Below are positions 17,830 through 26,507 of a stretch of 64,000 nt of DNA, piece after piece (positions within the stretch are counted from its first letter, which is position 1; every line of letters begins with the position of its first letter). Made by a program: the position numbers and the translations under genes. The DNA is from Vulcanimicrobiota bacterium (GTDB lineage Bacteria; Vulcanimicrobiota; Xenobia; Xenobiales; JADMJV01): the NCBI GenBank assembly GCA_017307785.1, contig JAFKGI010000019.1:62001-126000 (forward strand), in the 5' to 3' direction. Under the pieces are notes generated by a model that was given only the letters and a program-made list of their open reading frames with translations, had not been told where the DNA came from and made no database searches.

Positions 17830-19482
17830 ATGAAAACCGCTCTCCTTTTGCTCTTACTGGCCGGCCCGCTGTGGGCCCAGACCTTCGAAAGTCAGGCTGC
17901 TCAAGCCACCCAGCTGATGCAGCAGCACAAATTGGAGAAAGGCAACGGCGTCAAAACGCCGTGGAGCGAACGCGACAAAGCTTCTCTGGCCGGCGATGCC
18001 TGGCTGCAGGCGGCCCAACTGGCCACCACCGACGCCCAGCGCTTTCAGGCCTACGAATCGGCCGGGCTGGCCTATACCGACAGTCAGACGCTGGCCGACG
18101 ACGCGCTCAAGGCCTTTCGCCTGGCGCGCGACGTAACCGGGGCCTCCGGCGAAGAGCGGGCTCGGGCCGGCATCCAGGCCGCCAACCGAGCCCGTACCCG
18201 GGCGGAGTGGGAGCTGGTGCTGGCCGTCGCGGGAGCTACTCCACAGCAGCGGGCCAAAGCCTGGGACGAAGTCGGCAAGTCCTATATCGTAGAGTCCAAG
18301 AAAGCACCCGAGCTCAACCTCAAAATCGTGGAAGGCTACGAAAAGGCCGCCGAACAGATGGCCCAATACGACCCGAGAGCGGCGGACACCGAGCTGGGCA
18401 TCGCCTCGGTGGTGGCTCAATCGATTCCTCAGAAAGCCACGGCGGTAGCGGCGATTGACCGCATCCACAAGACCCTGCTGGCCCTGCCTCTCAACCCCGA
18501 GCAAAAAGCGCTGCGCAATGCGATGATCGAGTTGCGCTGGGGAGACGGCCTGCTCAAGGTAGGCGCCAACGAACGAGCCACCGGCTTGTGGCTGGCGGTG
18601 GGCAAAAACACCGCCTATCCGGCCGACCAGCGAGAGGAAGCCTACCTCAAAGCGGCCGACGCCTGGAAAGCCCAATCGAAGGTGGACCAGTCCCTGGCCG
18701 CTCTGGCGGCGGCTGCCCCGCTGCGAGGAGACAACTTTGTCTACCGCGCCAAAATCGCCGACAAACAGCTGGAACTGATGGAAGCCCACAAGCGCTATGC
18801 CGACGAGCTCAAAGTAGTGCAAGCCCTGGCCAAGCATCCCAAGCTTCCGGCAGATCGGAAGGAAACGCTAATCGTAGAACAGGCACGGCTGCTCTACAAA
18901 CTGGCCAGGAAGAAGGAAGCCGAGGCTCTCCTGCTGCCGCTCTGGACCCAGCCACCGCGCGGCGGGGACAGCATTTATTCGGTGGCCGTGACCCGAGCCC
19001 AGGCGGCCATCGATGGCAAAGACCTGGTCCGCGCAAGATTGGAAATCGAGGCCGGACTGGCCCGGCTAAGAGAAATGAGAGCTCCAACCCAGCAACTGGA
19101 ATACATCAGCGCCCGTCTCTACGTAGCCGAAAAGAAATACACGAAAGCCTTGGAAGCTTACGCCGCCTGTTGCACAACCAACGTGGGGGTGCAGCCGTCG
19201 GCCCAGCTTTTCCAGGAGGTGCGCAACCTGTTTCAGCAGACGCTCCAGGAGAAGCGTCTGGAGGACGCCCGTGCCATCGTGCAGGCTGTGGCCGGCTGGC
19301 GCGTCGAGGCGATCTACCAGGCCCTGATGACGGCCCAACTGGCGGTTGCGACCGGCGATGCGGCCGGCGGCAACGCCGCGCTGGCTCGCTGCCGGGAAGA
19401 ACTCAAGCGCTTCTATGGATCGGCCAAAGAAGGGGTCGAGAAAGAAATAACCGCCGTCGAGGCAGCCTTGAAGCGATTGTGA
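17830..19482 (+). CDS. Exported repeat-helical (TPR-like) protein
   Basis: 550 residues beginning MKTALLLLLLAGPLWAQ, a clear signal peptide. GGAAAGAGAG precedes the ATG. The frame is open upstream through 17689 but there it overlaps the previous gene. The mature part is made of about a dozen amphipathic helical pairs with TPR-like spacing (for example KAWDEVGKSYIVESKKAPEL, EEAYLKAADAWKAQSKVDQ, EYISARLYVAEKKYTKALEAY). It is most likely a periplasmic protein-interaction scaffold. Partner unknown. Confidence 0.7.
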   Translation: MKTALLLLLLAGPLWAQTFESQAAQATQLMQQHKLEKGNGVKTPWSERDKASLAGDAWLQAAQLATTDAQRFQAYESAGLAYTDSQTLADDALKAFRLARDVTGASGEERARAGIQAANRARTRAEWELVLAVAGATPQQRAKAWDEVGKSYIVESKKAPELNLKIVEGYEKAAEQMAQYDPRAADTELGIASVVAQSIPQKATAVAAIDRIHKTLLALPLNPEQKALRNAMIELRWGDGLLKVGANERATGLWLAVGKNTAYPADQREEAYLKAADAWKAQSKVDQSLAALAAAAPLRGDNFVYRAKIADKQLELMEAHKRYADELKVVQALAKHPKLPADRKETLIVEQARLLYKLARKKEAEALLLPLWTQPPRGGDSIYSVAVTRAQAAIDGKDLVRARLEIEAGLARLREMRAPTQQLEYISARLYVAEKKYTKALEAYAACCTTNVGVQPSAQLFQEVRNLFQQTLQEKRLEDARAIVQAVAGWRVEAIYQALMTAQLAVATGDAAGGNAALARCREELKRFYGSAKEGVEKEITAVEAALKRL

Positions 19483-19572
19483 ACGAGTTATGAACGAACT
19501 TTGGCCTTTGGTAGTACTTTGGTAGAAGGCAGCCCTCTAAGCTAAGTCCATCCCACTCCCCTGGAGGCCGCG

Positions 19573-20865
19573 ATGAACTTACTCCCCAGCCTGACCCAAC
19601 TGAAGAAATCCTGCGAAGCGCTGCACGCGCCGGCTGCCAAGCCCGCCCCCGCCAAAAGCCACGAGCCCAGTTTGCTGCAGCGTGGCGGCCAGGTGGTTCG
19701 CGATTTGTTCGTGCCCGGACACCAGGGTGAAAAAGCTCGCATCCACTCGCAGTATCAGCTGATGAAGAAGCTGGGAATGCACCAGGCGATGGATGCCCAG
19801 GCCCAGCCGCAGGATCTGGTCAGCCGAACGGGGCGGGCGCTGCACAAGGCCAGTGCCGTAACTCAGGAGGCGATTACGGTGGCCGGAGCCCACTGGGACG
19901 GGGAAGCGCGCACGGCGACCGGACCCTACCGCGCGATGGTGGGCGCGGCCCAGGGTTTTCAGTCGAGCGCTCAGGGCGCCTATTCCACGGTCAAGTCTCT
20001 GACCAAGCTCAGTGTGAACGCCGCCGAATTCGGCTATCACTCACTCAAGGGCGAGGTCGACTTGGGCGACCTGCTGCGCAAAGGCGGTGAGGGAGCGCTG
20101 GTCCTGGCCGAAAAAGGCTCGCGTTACGTGGCCTCCGGGCAGTTGCGCAGCGACACCAAGAGATTCACGAAACACGTTGGCGAGGGCCTGCGAAACGCCT
20201 GGGACGACCCAACTTTACAGATCCCCAAGACCCTGGCCGCGCTGGCCGGCACGGTGGCCCTGGCGGGCGGTGTCAGCCGAGTCGGCGGCACCCTGGGGCG
20301 CGCTCTCGTGGGCGGCGGAGAAACGGGCGTGGCCGTCGCCGCGGGAACCGGAGAAGCAGCCGCAGCCCCCCAGATGGCGCGGGCCGCGGCCGCAGTGGAA
20401 GCTGGCGAAACGGCAGCCGCGCCGGCGATGGTCGAGGTCGAGCAAACCGCCGCCACGGCGGCTCCCAGAGCGGCCGAAGGAGTGGGTCGGGTCGTGCCCA
20501 AGAACTCCCCACAGACCGGTGCCGGTGCTTCGGCTTCCGGAGAAGGCACCGTCTATACCCGCGACTGGCCCCGCCGCACCAGTGCGCCGGCCGCTCGTCC
20601 GGCAGCCGCACCCGCAGCTCGACCGGCGCCCCCTCCCGCAGCCCCAGCCGCGCCCGCCCCGGCCCCTCCGGTCGTGTCTACCCCTGTTGCTCCCGCTCCG
20701 CCCCTACCGGTGGCTCCGGCCGCCGTGGAACTGCCGGCCAGCGCCCTTTCAGCTCCGGCCGTGAAGACCACCTTCTGCCTGCCGGCCAGCAACTATGCTC
20801 CCCTCCCCCACCGCCTGATGCAGTTTACGGAGCCGGTGGAATCGCTCCTCAACCTGACGGTCTAG
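19573..20865 (+). CDS. Hypothetical Ala/Pro-rich protein, 430 aa
   Basis: Residues 1-270 look helical and Ala/Gly-rich, including hydrophobic stretches near 215-250 (LAALAGTVALAGGVSRVG). Residues 330-400 are almost pure Pro/Ala/Val, and the last 25 residues form a short conserved-looking tail (LPHRLMQFTEPVESLLNL). CTGGAGG lies 9 bases before the ATG. No family is recognised. A scaffold or surface role is only a guess. It converges on the prepilin peptidase-like gene two bases away. Confidence 0.6.
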   Translation: MNLLPSLTQLKKSCEALHAPAAKPAPAKSHEPSLLQRGGQVVRDLFVPGHQGEKARIHSQYQLMKKLGMHQAMDAQAQPQDLVSRTGRALHKASAVTQEAITVAGAHWDGEARTATGPYRAMVGAAQGFQSSAQGAYSTVKSLTKLSVNAAEFGYHSLKGEVDLGDLLRKGGEGALVLAEKGSRYVASGQLRSDTKRFTKHVGEGLRNAWDDPTLQIPKTLAALAGTVALAGGVSRVGGTLGRALVGGGETGVAVAAGTGEAAAAPQMARAAAAVEAGETAAAPAMVEVEQTAATAAPRAAEGVGRVVPKNSPQTGAGASASGEGTVYTRDWPRRTSAPAARPAAAPAARPAPPPAAPAAPAPAPPVVSTPVAPAPPLPVAPAAVELPASALSAPAVKTTFCLPASNYAPLPHRLMQFTEPVESLLNLTV

Positions 20866-20867
20866 GA

Positions 20868-21416
20868 CTAAAAGTCGAATTCGAGCCATTTCAGAAAGAT
20901 TGGACCGCCCCAAATGGTGACAATCCCACCCAGAGAAAGAAAAATCCCGAAGGGAATCATAGCCTTGGCATCTTTTCCAAGCAGAGTCATGGGAATGGCC
21001 ATCAGAGCTCCCAGCATGAATGCCAACATCGGAGCCATCAGGGCCAGTGGCCAACCGACCAGAAGTCCGAGCACCCCGGCCCACTTGGTGCAGCCCCGGC
21101 CCATTTGCCCGGTGCGTTCGATCAACCAGAACAGGGCCAGACAGGCGGCGCAACCCGCCAGCGCCATCGGCAAGCCGGCCAGGGGCCGGACCAGTCCTAG
21201 AAAAAACCCGAAGACGGTCAGTTCGTCGGGAATCGGATAGTCGGGAGGTCGGAGGTTGATGGCCGCCACCACCAGGCTTAGCAAAGTCACCACCACGGCC
21301 AGCGAGGGCACGGGCAGAACCCAGCTGCAAAGCCCGCCAGCCAACGCCCCTAAAAGAGCGGCCACGGACAATCTCTTCAGGTCGAGAGGTGGCTCTTCGT
21401 TCTCTGGTGTCTGCAT
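20868..21416 (-). CDS. Prepilin peptidase-like (A24) membrane protein with altered active site
   Basis: 182 residues with about five membrane segments. The C-terminal half follows the A24 prepilin peptidase layout: PIPDELTVFGFFLGLV for the first aspartate region, GCTKWAGVLGLLVGWPLAL for the second, and KAMIPFGIFLSLGGIVTIWG for the terminal IPFGPFLALG block. In active enzymes the second region reads GxGD; here it is GRGCTK, so that aspartate is missing. There is no N-terminal cysteine/methylation domain. It may be a pseudoenzyme, or the assignment may be only structural. Confidence 0.6.
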   Translation of the reverse strand: MQTPENEEPPLDLKRLSVAALLGALAGGLCSWVLPVPSLAVVVTLLSLVVAAINLRPPDYPIPDELTVFGFFLGLVRPLAGLPMALAGCAACLALFWLIERTGQMGRGCTKWAGVLGLLVGWPLALMAPMLAFMLGALMAIPMTLLGKDAKAMIPFGIFLSLGGIVTIWGGPIFLKWLEFDF

Positions 21417-21499
21417 TATCCAATCTTCCCGAGGGAAGCTGGCGACCCCTTGGTAGCCGGAACGGTCAAGAGAAGTTCATTCAGGAAAGGAAAACAGCT

Positions 21500-21832
21500 A
21501 TGGACGGAATTCGAATGGGATATGGCCTGGAATGTGCCGCGTTTCGGCGAGCGGCCAGTCGCTACGGGTTGGACGGTGCGGTGTATCTCAGTCAGGTGCA
21601 GCGCAGCTGCTCCGAGGTCCCCCCTCCACCGCCACCGCCTCCGCCCCCGCCGCCGCCACCTCCTCCGCCACCTCCTCCGCCACCTCCTGAGCCACCGCCG
21701 CCACCGCCGCCGCCTCCACCGCCTCCGGAAGAGGCAGCGCGAATCGACCGGTACCTGGCCGAAGTGGCCCGGAGCCGCCAGGGAACGACGGTCTACAGTC
21801 GGGGACAAAATGGACCGCTGGTGGAGTTCTGA
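21500..21832 (+). CDS. Polyproline-tract protein, 110 aa
   Basis: AGGAAAGG lies 9 bases before the ATG at 21500. The N-terminus (MDGIRMGYGLECAAFRRAASRY..VYLSQVQRSC) is followed by 23 consecutive prolines, one glutamate and 12 more prolines (about residues 39-74). It closes with a helical RIDRYLAEVARSRQG and VYSRGQNGPLVEF tail. Translation of such a run needs EF-P. Proline codons are mixed rather than one repeated triplet, so this is not a simple microsatellite. Function unknown. Confidence 0.6.
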   Translation: MDGIRMGYGLECAAFRRAASRYGLDGAVYLSQVQRSCSEVPPPPPPPPPPPPPPPPPPPPPPPEPPPPPPPPPPPPEEAARIDRYLAEVARSRQGTTVYSRGQNGPLVEF

Positions 21833-21884
21833 ATCCGATTCGCGCAATACAGAAAAATAGCATCATTCGAACCTGAATCGACGT

Positions 21885-22826
21885 ATGGCTACGAGCCTTC
21901 CATTTCACGACCTGGAACAGTCGAGCAAAAAAAAATGCAGGATCTGGACTTCCCCGGCGGAACATGGAAAGGTGGACCCAGGGCAACTCCAGAGTCTGCT
22001 CCAACCCGAGCAGAAGCTGATCCTCTTGTATCGCGAAGGCGGCCAGTGGCAGACTTCGTCGAGCGGATCCGATTGGGACTTCTCCAACGGTTCCGCTCGA
22101 CTGGTCCTCATCCAGGAGGTGGATCGGGAACGGCAACCCGCCATTGTCATGGACGCCCATCAGGACGAACGCTTTCTGACCTGTCCTCTCGCCCCGTTTC
22201 GCTCCGCCCTGTGCTGCCCCATCTTGGACGGAGGTTCCCTGCTGGGCTTGCTCCTGGTCGAAGACCGCAAGAGCGCGCGGGCTTTCAACTTTGAGCAGCT
22301 ACAAAGCTGGGCCTCGCGTTCCGCCCAACTGGCCCCATCCCTCAAACCCGAACCGACTCCGCCACTCGATCTGCGCAAACCTCTGGCCCTGAGCGGTCTG
22401 GCCTTGCTGCTGCTGGCCATTCCCTTCTGGTTTGGAGGTCCGAAGGAAAAGCCCCAACAACGCCAGGCCCAGGTGAACACGCTGTCGCGCCAGGAAATGC
22501 CGGCGGCCACAGTGGCCGAGAGCTACCTGGCCGGGTTGCGCAGCGGCAATCTGAACGGCGCCTACCGCCTGCTCACCTCCGCCTCGCAAAAGTCCCTGAG
22601 CGAAGCCCTTTTTATCGAACGCACCCGAGGCTGGCTGGCCGCCTCCGACCGTGCCTGGGGTCTGAAATTTCGACAAATCAAGGTGATTCGAGCGGGTCCA
22701 ACCCTCTGTCAGGTGCAGGTGGTGCCGCAGGGGCAGGCTTCGAAACAAGAGCTTTGGACCTGGGACCTGGTGCGCGAAGAAAGCGGGTGGCGTCTCAAGA
22801 ACGCTCCCGGGGCGGGCGAATCGTGA
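21885..22826 (+). CDS. GAF-like domain, membrane helix and NTF2-like domain protein
   Basis: Up to 313 residues. Residues 30-150 resemble a GAF domain (QKLILLYREGGQWQTSS, RSALCCPILDGGSLLGLLLVEDRKSARAFNFEQL). A single membrane helix sits near 165-182 (LALSGLALLLLAIPFWFGG), followed by an outer SnoaL/DUF4878-like segment (VAESYLAGLRSGNLNGAYRLLTSASQ, WTWDLVREESGWRLK). The first 25 codons, with a run of nine A at about 21926, are weakly supported, and a later start such as the GTG near 21972 is possible. The stop overlaps the next GTG (GTGA). Confidence 0.6.
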   Translation: MATSLPFHDLEQSSKKKCRIWTSPAEHGKVDPGQLQSLLQPEQKLILLYREGGQWQTSSSGSDWDFSNGSARLVLIQEVDRERQPAIVMDAHQDERFLTCPLAPFRSALCCPILDGGSLLGLLLVEDRKSARAFNFEQLQSWASRSAQLAPSLKPEPTPPLDLRKPLALSGLALLLLAIPFWFGGPKEKPQQRQAQVNTLSRQEMPAATVAESYLAGLRSGNLNGAYRLLTSASQKSLSEALFIERTRGWLAASDRAWGLKFRQIKVIRAGPTLCQVQVVPQGQASKQELWTWDLVREESGWRLKNAPGAGES

Positions 22827-23224
22827 CTCGTTATCGACGCGGAGTCTCGCTACTTTTAGAAACGATTGTAACGCTGGGTCTGTTCGCGGCCGCCCTGTTG
22901 GTCACCATGGGCATCATCACCGGAGTCTCCCAAAGCTCAAGTCAGTCTCGCGAGTACACCCTGGCGAGAGATACCGCTCGTCAGGCGATGGAACAGCAGC
23001 GGGTGCTGCCCTACGCCTCGATCGGCAGTCCGGCCACCCCACCCTATCTGGTGGTGGTCCCTTTCACCAACAACGGGCAGACCTCCAGCGTGGACTTCAC
23101 GGTCACGATTCAGGTCAGCGAGCCGGCACCCGGAAAATACAAGGACATCGTGGTCACGGTGGCCTGGAAACACGGCGACCTGACCCGCCAGATCCAGCTG
23201 GAAACCAGCGCCTCCAATGTCTAA
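22823..23224 (+). CDS. Type IV pilin-like (prepilin) protein
   Basis: 133 residues starting at a GTG that overlaps the previous stop. After the basic leader VTRYRRG comes the class III prepilin pattern with glutamate at mature position 5 or 6 and a hydrophobic helix (VSLLLETIVTLGLFAAALLV). The rest is a small globular domain. It is likely processed by a prepilin peptidase and placed in a pilus or pseudopilus, as a PilV/GspI-like minor pilin. It overlaps the next gene by 8 bases. Confidence 0.75.
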   Translation: MTRYRRGVSLLLETIVTLGLFAAALLVTMGIITGVSQSSSQSREYTLARDTARQAMEQQRVLPYASIGSPATPPYLVVVPFTNNGQTSSVDFTVTIQVSEPAPGKYKDIVVTVAWKHGDLTRQIQLETSASNV

Positions 23225-23831
23225 GGCAGCCAGGCGCCGAGCCTTCACCCTGATCGAGGCGACCGTGGCCCTGGCCGTGGCCGGACTCTTGATGGCCGGC
23301 TTGACCAGTCTGGTGATCTACGCTCTGCGCTGCCTGCGCCAGTTCACCGCCTACAATGGCGTCCAGCAGCAACTGCTCTCCGCCACTCGCTCGCTCAGCG
23401 AGGATCTGAGTCTGTCCAACACGGCCAGCATGGTCTTGGGAGTGGCGGATTCGTGCGTCATGGGCTCGCCCTACGAACTCAGGGAGACTCCCGACCACGA
23501 AAGGTATGCTTTCGTGGGCTCGGACCTGGCTTACCGAACCTGGGTGTGCTTTTACCGCAACGCCGGCGGTGAACTGCATCGCGCCGAACAGTCGATGGGA
23601 GCCAGTTACCCGGTCAGCTCCATCCCGGTCGGAACGCGTCCCACCCTGGCCGTCTTTTCCGCCCTGGGTCAGCCCAGAAACCGCACGGTGGCCCGCAATG
23701 TCAGCGAATTCCGGGTGGATGCGACCACCACCGCCGCCACCGTGCAACTGACTTTAAAAGTAACCCTGCAGGTGGATTCGACTCATCTGACCGAGTTGCG
23801 CACCAGCACCCAGGTACGAGTTCGCAATTAG
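23217..23831 (+). CDS. Prepilin-type N-methylation domain protein
   Basis: 204 residues. The N-terminus RRRAFTLIEATVALAVAGLL is a textbook prepilin signal (Ala at -1, Phe+1, Glu+5), followed by a long helix and a globular domain with YAFVGSDLAYRTWVCFYRN and repeated beta strands. It resembles GspJ/PilW-like minor pilins. It is coupled to the previous pilin-like gene and converges with the PilX-like gene, one base between stops. Confidence 0.8.
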   Translation: MSKAARRRAFTLIEATVALAVAGLLMAGLTSLVIYALRCLRQFTAYNGVQQQLLSATRSLSEDLSLSNTASMVLGVADSCVMGSPYELRETPDHERYAFVGSDLAYRTWVCFYRNAGGELHRAEQSMGASYPVSSIPVGTRPTLAVFSALGQPRNRTVARNVSEFRVDATTTAATVQLTLKVTLQVDSTHLTELRTSTQVRVRN

Positions 23832-23832
23832 C

Positions 23833-25011
23833 TCAGAAGGTTTGCTGGCTGACCACCAGGGCGGTGGTTCCACCGCCGGGCATTCCGGCTCCCGTACTGT
23901 TGGGGTCATAGTGGAGATGGGAGCCTCCGCGGATTTCCAGCGACTCCCCGATGAGATTGCCATAAATCGTGCCGTCTCCTCGCAGCGAGACGGGTGAGCT
24001 GGGGGCATAAAAGATGCCGTAGGAAGTGCCGCCGCTATTGATGTTTACGGCACCGCTATTGATCATGAACTTCATGTTGTTGGGATTCTTGGTCGGATTC
24101 AGCAAAGAACCGACGTTCACATCCAAGCCGGATTGAATATAGATCTGCACGGCCGAGCTGATGGCCAGTTGGCCACCTCCCGTCACCTGCAGAGACTTGA
24201 AGACATAGGTCCCGGGCGCCAGATTGAGCGTGGCCCCGCCATTGACGGTCACATCGCCGAAGGCCCCGGGCGTCCAGTTGACGGTGGCCCCACCGGTGGC
24301 TCCCGTGGCCGGCAGGGCACTGGGATCGCTCGGTAAGGTGACCGGCGTCAGCGGAATGGCGCTGCTCAAGGCGCCCAGCGTGCCCGAGATGGTGGACCCG
24401 CCGCCCACGGTAATCAAAGAGGTCGAGGCTCCCGGCCCGACATAGGCCGCCCCGGCGATGTGCGAGCCACCGCCCAGGCTGATACCGGCCCCGGGGGTGT
24501 TGACGGCTACCGAAGCCGGGTTGGGCAGCACCAGATCGGTGAGAGGGTCGCGAGAATCAACGGAAGAGTCGCCGTTCAGACTGATGCCGTTGACGGTCAG
24601 GGCGGCGTAGTTGAGAGCTCCCACCCCGGTCTTGATCATCATTCCCACCTGCTTGGTCTTGCCCGAGGGCACCGCGCCGGTGGAGAGCACGTAGGTCAGC
24701 CCGGCCGGCACGGTCACCCCCTGGGGAGTGAGCGCTCCCGAAGCAAACAGCCGCACCGAGAACTGCGAACCGGTCACCGGCAGGGTCGTGTTGGTGGTAG
24801 GTGGCGTCCAGCTGGAACTTAGAGCCAGCTCCTTGGCGGCGCGCCAACCGCCCGCTTCGGCCGCGTAGACGGCCTGGTCGGCCTGGACCGACTGAAAGGA
24901 ACCCGCCAGATTGCCGCTGCCGAGCAACACCATCGCCGAAGTCAGGCTGACCAGCACGCTCACGATCAGCAGTCCCGCCACCAGAGTGACCCCACGTCTC
25001 TTCGATGCCAT
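23833..25011 (-). CDS. PilX-like protein with Gly/Ser-rich beta-repeat region
   Basis: 392 residues. The N-terminus RRGVTLVAGLLIVSVLVSLTSAMVLLG followed by QADQAVYAAEAGG is the PilX/minor-pilin assembly pattern (hydrophobic helix, then AVYAAEAG). The remainder is Gly/Ser/Thr/Val-rich with regular strand periodicity (GGGSHIAGAAYVGPGAS, NGGATLNLAPGTYVF), as in polymer-forming or beta-helical surface proteins. A start at 25047 is possible, but ATG 25011 fits the signal better. Probably exported and part of a pilus-like system. Confidence 0.7.
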   Translation of the reverse strand: MASKRRGVTLVAGLLIVSVLVSLTSAMVLLGSGNLAGSFQSVQADQAVYAAEAGGWRAAKELALSSSWTPPTTNTTLPVTGSQFSVRLFASGALTPQGVTVPAGLTYVLSTGAVPSGKTKQVGMMIKTGVGALNYAALTVNGISLNGDSSVDSRDPLTDLVLPNPASVAVNTPGAGISLGGGSHIAGAAYVGPGASTSLITVGGGSTISGTLGALSSAIPLTPVTLPSDPSALPATGATGGATVNWTPGAFGDVTVNGGATLNLAPGTYVFKSLQVTGGGQLAISSAVQIYIQSGLDVNVGSLLNPTKNPNNMKFMINSGAVNINSGGTSYGIFYAPSSPVSLRGDGTIYGNLIGESLEIRGGSHLHYDPNSTGAGMPGGGTTALVVSQQTF

Positions 25012-25063
25012 AATCCATAGGATACCCGAAAGATGGCCAAAGTGCATCCTGCGGTTTCAGAGA

Positions 25064-26497
25064 TCAGGAAAGACTTTCTTGCAAACGCTCGCGGGAGAGA
25101 ATGTACAGGGTGGTTCCGACCTTCTCCAGGCCGCCCTCACGCACCAATTGTCCGATGGACTTGCTCAGGGAGGCGGGCTTGACCTGCAGTTGCTGGGCCA
25201 GTTCTTGCGTGCAGAACCGGCTCTCCTCCGACTCCAACAGTCGCTGCGCCAGCCGGCGCTTCAGGGAACTGCGACTGTGCACCAGGCGACTGGCCACCCG
25301 GCGCAGGCGATCGGCCTGCATCAGCAAGATCGTCTGCATGCGCTCCGGATCGCTGCGAATCCACTGGATGAACTCAGATCGACCCAGACGGCGAATACGG
25401 GTTTGACCCCGAGCGCGCACCGTGCCACTGTGCGACTTGCCGTCGAGACAAGACATTTCGCCCAGGATCTCTCCGCGATGAAGCACCGTGAACACGGTGG
25501 TGCCGCCATCCTGGGAGGCACCGATGACCTCCATCGCCCCTTCCTCGATAACGGCCACGAAGGAACTGGGATCTCCCTGCTTCCAAAGAATCTCTCCGGG
25601 CTCCAGGTCGACCAGAAAACCGGGCAGGCTCTCCGTCACCGGAGCCACCTCTTCGGGCCTGGCCGCGGGAGAAGCGCTGAGCAAGGCCGGCTCGGACAAC
25701 CTTTCCAGCGCCAGGGCCACTTCTCGCATGGAGCCGAAACGCTGCTCTGGCTCTCTGGCCAGCAGTCGCCCCAGCAAATCCCGCAAATCCTGTGGGCAAG
25801 AGTCCGGCAAGGCGTGGGGAGGCTGACTGAGGATGGCCAGAATGGTGGCACCCGGTCCGTCTCCAGAGAAAGGCGAACGACCCGTCAACAGCTCGTAAAG
25901 CGTGACCCCAAAAGCCCAGAGGTCGTGGTCTGGAGTAGCCGGCAGGCCCTGACAGGCCTCCGGACTCATATAGTTGACCGTTCCCAGAGCGGTTCCCATG
26001 TGGGTCAGCGGTGCCCAGGCTCCGCCCAGGTGGGCGACTCCAAAGTCGGTCAGGCGAGCCTGCCCGTCCTCACTGAGGAGAATGTTGTCCGGCTTGAGGT
26101 CACGGTGGACGATCTGCAGCCGGTGCGCCCGGGTCAGAGCGTCGGCGATATCGAGCATCCAGTTCAAGGCCAGATTCGGCGCCACCGGTCCCGAGCGCAA
26201 GGCGCCCCGCAGGCTGCCTCCGCCCACGTAATCCAGAATCAGGTAAAAGCGACCTTCACTCTCGAAGGATTCCCGGCAACGCACGATATTGGGATGGCTC
26301 AAACGGCGCAGAGCTTCCCCTTCGCGCAGAAAGCGCTCGACCATGGACGGGTCGGGAGCCAGATCGAAATGCAGGGCCTTGATGGCCACCATCTCCCCGG
26401 AAGCCCGGTGGGTGGCGCGCAAGACCTCGCCCATCCCTCCCCTTCCGACCACTTCATGAAGAAGATAGCGGTCGAGCAGATGGCGGGGATGGCTCAC
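25064..26497 (-). CDS. Ser/Thr protein kinase fused to CRP/FNR-like cyclic-nucleotide and HTH domains
   Basis: 477 residues. Kinase domain 10-265: glycine loop GRGGMGEV, VAIK lysine, HRDLKPDNILL (H131-R132-D133), DFGVAHLGG and the SPEACQG/DLWAFGVTLYELLTG blocks, all intact. A cyclic-nucleotide-binding fold (about 290-400) follows: FLVDLEPGEILWKQGD, LHRGEILGEMSCLDG, then SHSGTV where cAMP binders usually have R(S/T)A. The C-terminus (about 405-470) is a CRP-type winged helix (QELAQQLQVKPASLSKSIGQL). One chain can thus phosphorylate and bind DNA. Absence of the arginine argues against cAMP as ligand. Ten bases separate it from the upstream PilZ gene. Confidence 0.9.
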   Translation of the reverse strand: MSHPRHLLDRYLLHEVVGRGGMGEVLRATHRASGEMVAIKALHFDLAPDPSMVERFLREGEALRRLSHPNIVRCRESFESEGRFYLILDYVGGGSLRGALRSGPVAPNLALNWMLDIADALTRAHRLQIVHRDLKPDNILLSEDGQARLTDFGVAHLGGAWAPLTHMGTALGTVNYMSPEACQGLPATPDHDLWAFGVTLYELLTGRSPFSGDGPGATILAILSQPPHALPDSCPQDLRDLLGRLLAREPEQRFGSMREVALALERLSEPALLSASPAARPEEVAPVTESLPGFLVDLEPGEILWKQGDPSSFVAVIEEGAMEVIGASQDGGTTVFTVLHRGEILGEMSCLDGKSHSGTVRARGQTRIRRLGRSEFIQWIRSDPERMQTILLMQADRLRRVASRLVHSRSSLKRRLAQRLLESEESRFCTQELAQQLQVKPASLSKSIGQLVREGGLEKVGTTLYILSRERLQESLS

Positions 26498-26507
26498 GGC
26501 CGCCGCC

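Noticed and set aside
21600..21735. Arg-rich protein on the minus strand across the proline tract
   Set aside because: It is the antisense of proline codons; the plus-strand frame has the ribosome site and natural flanking sequence.
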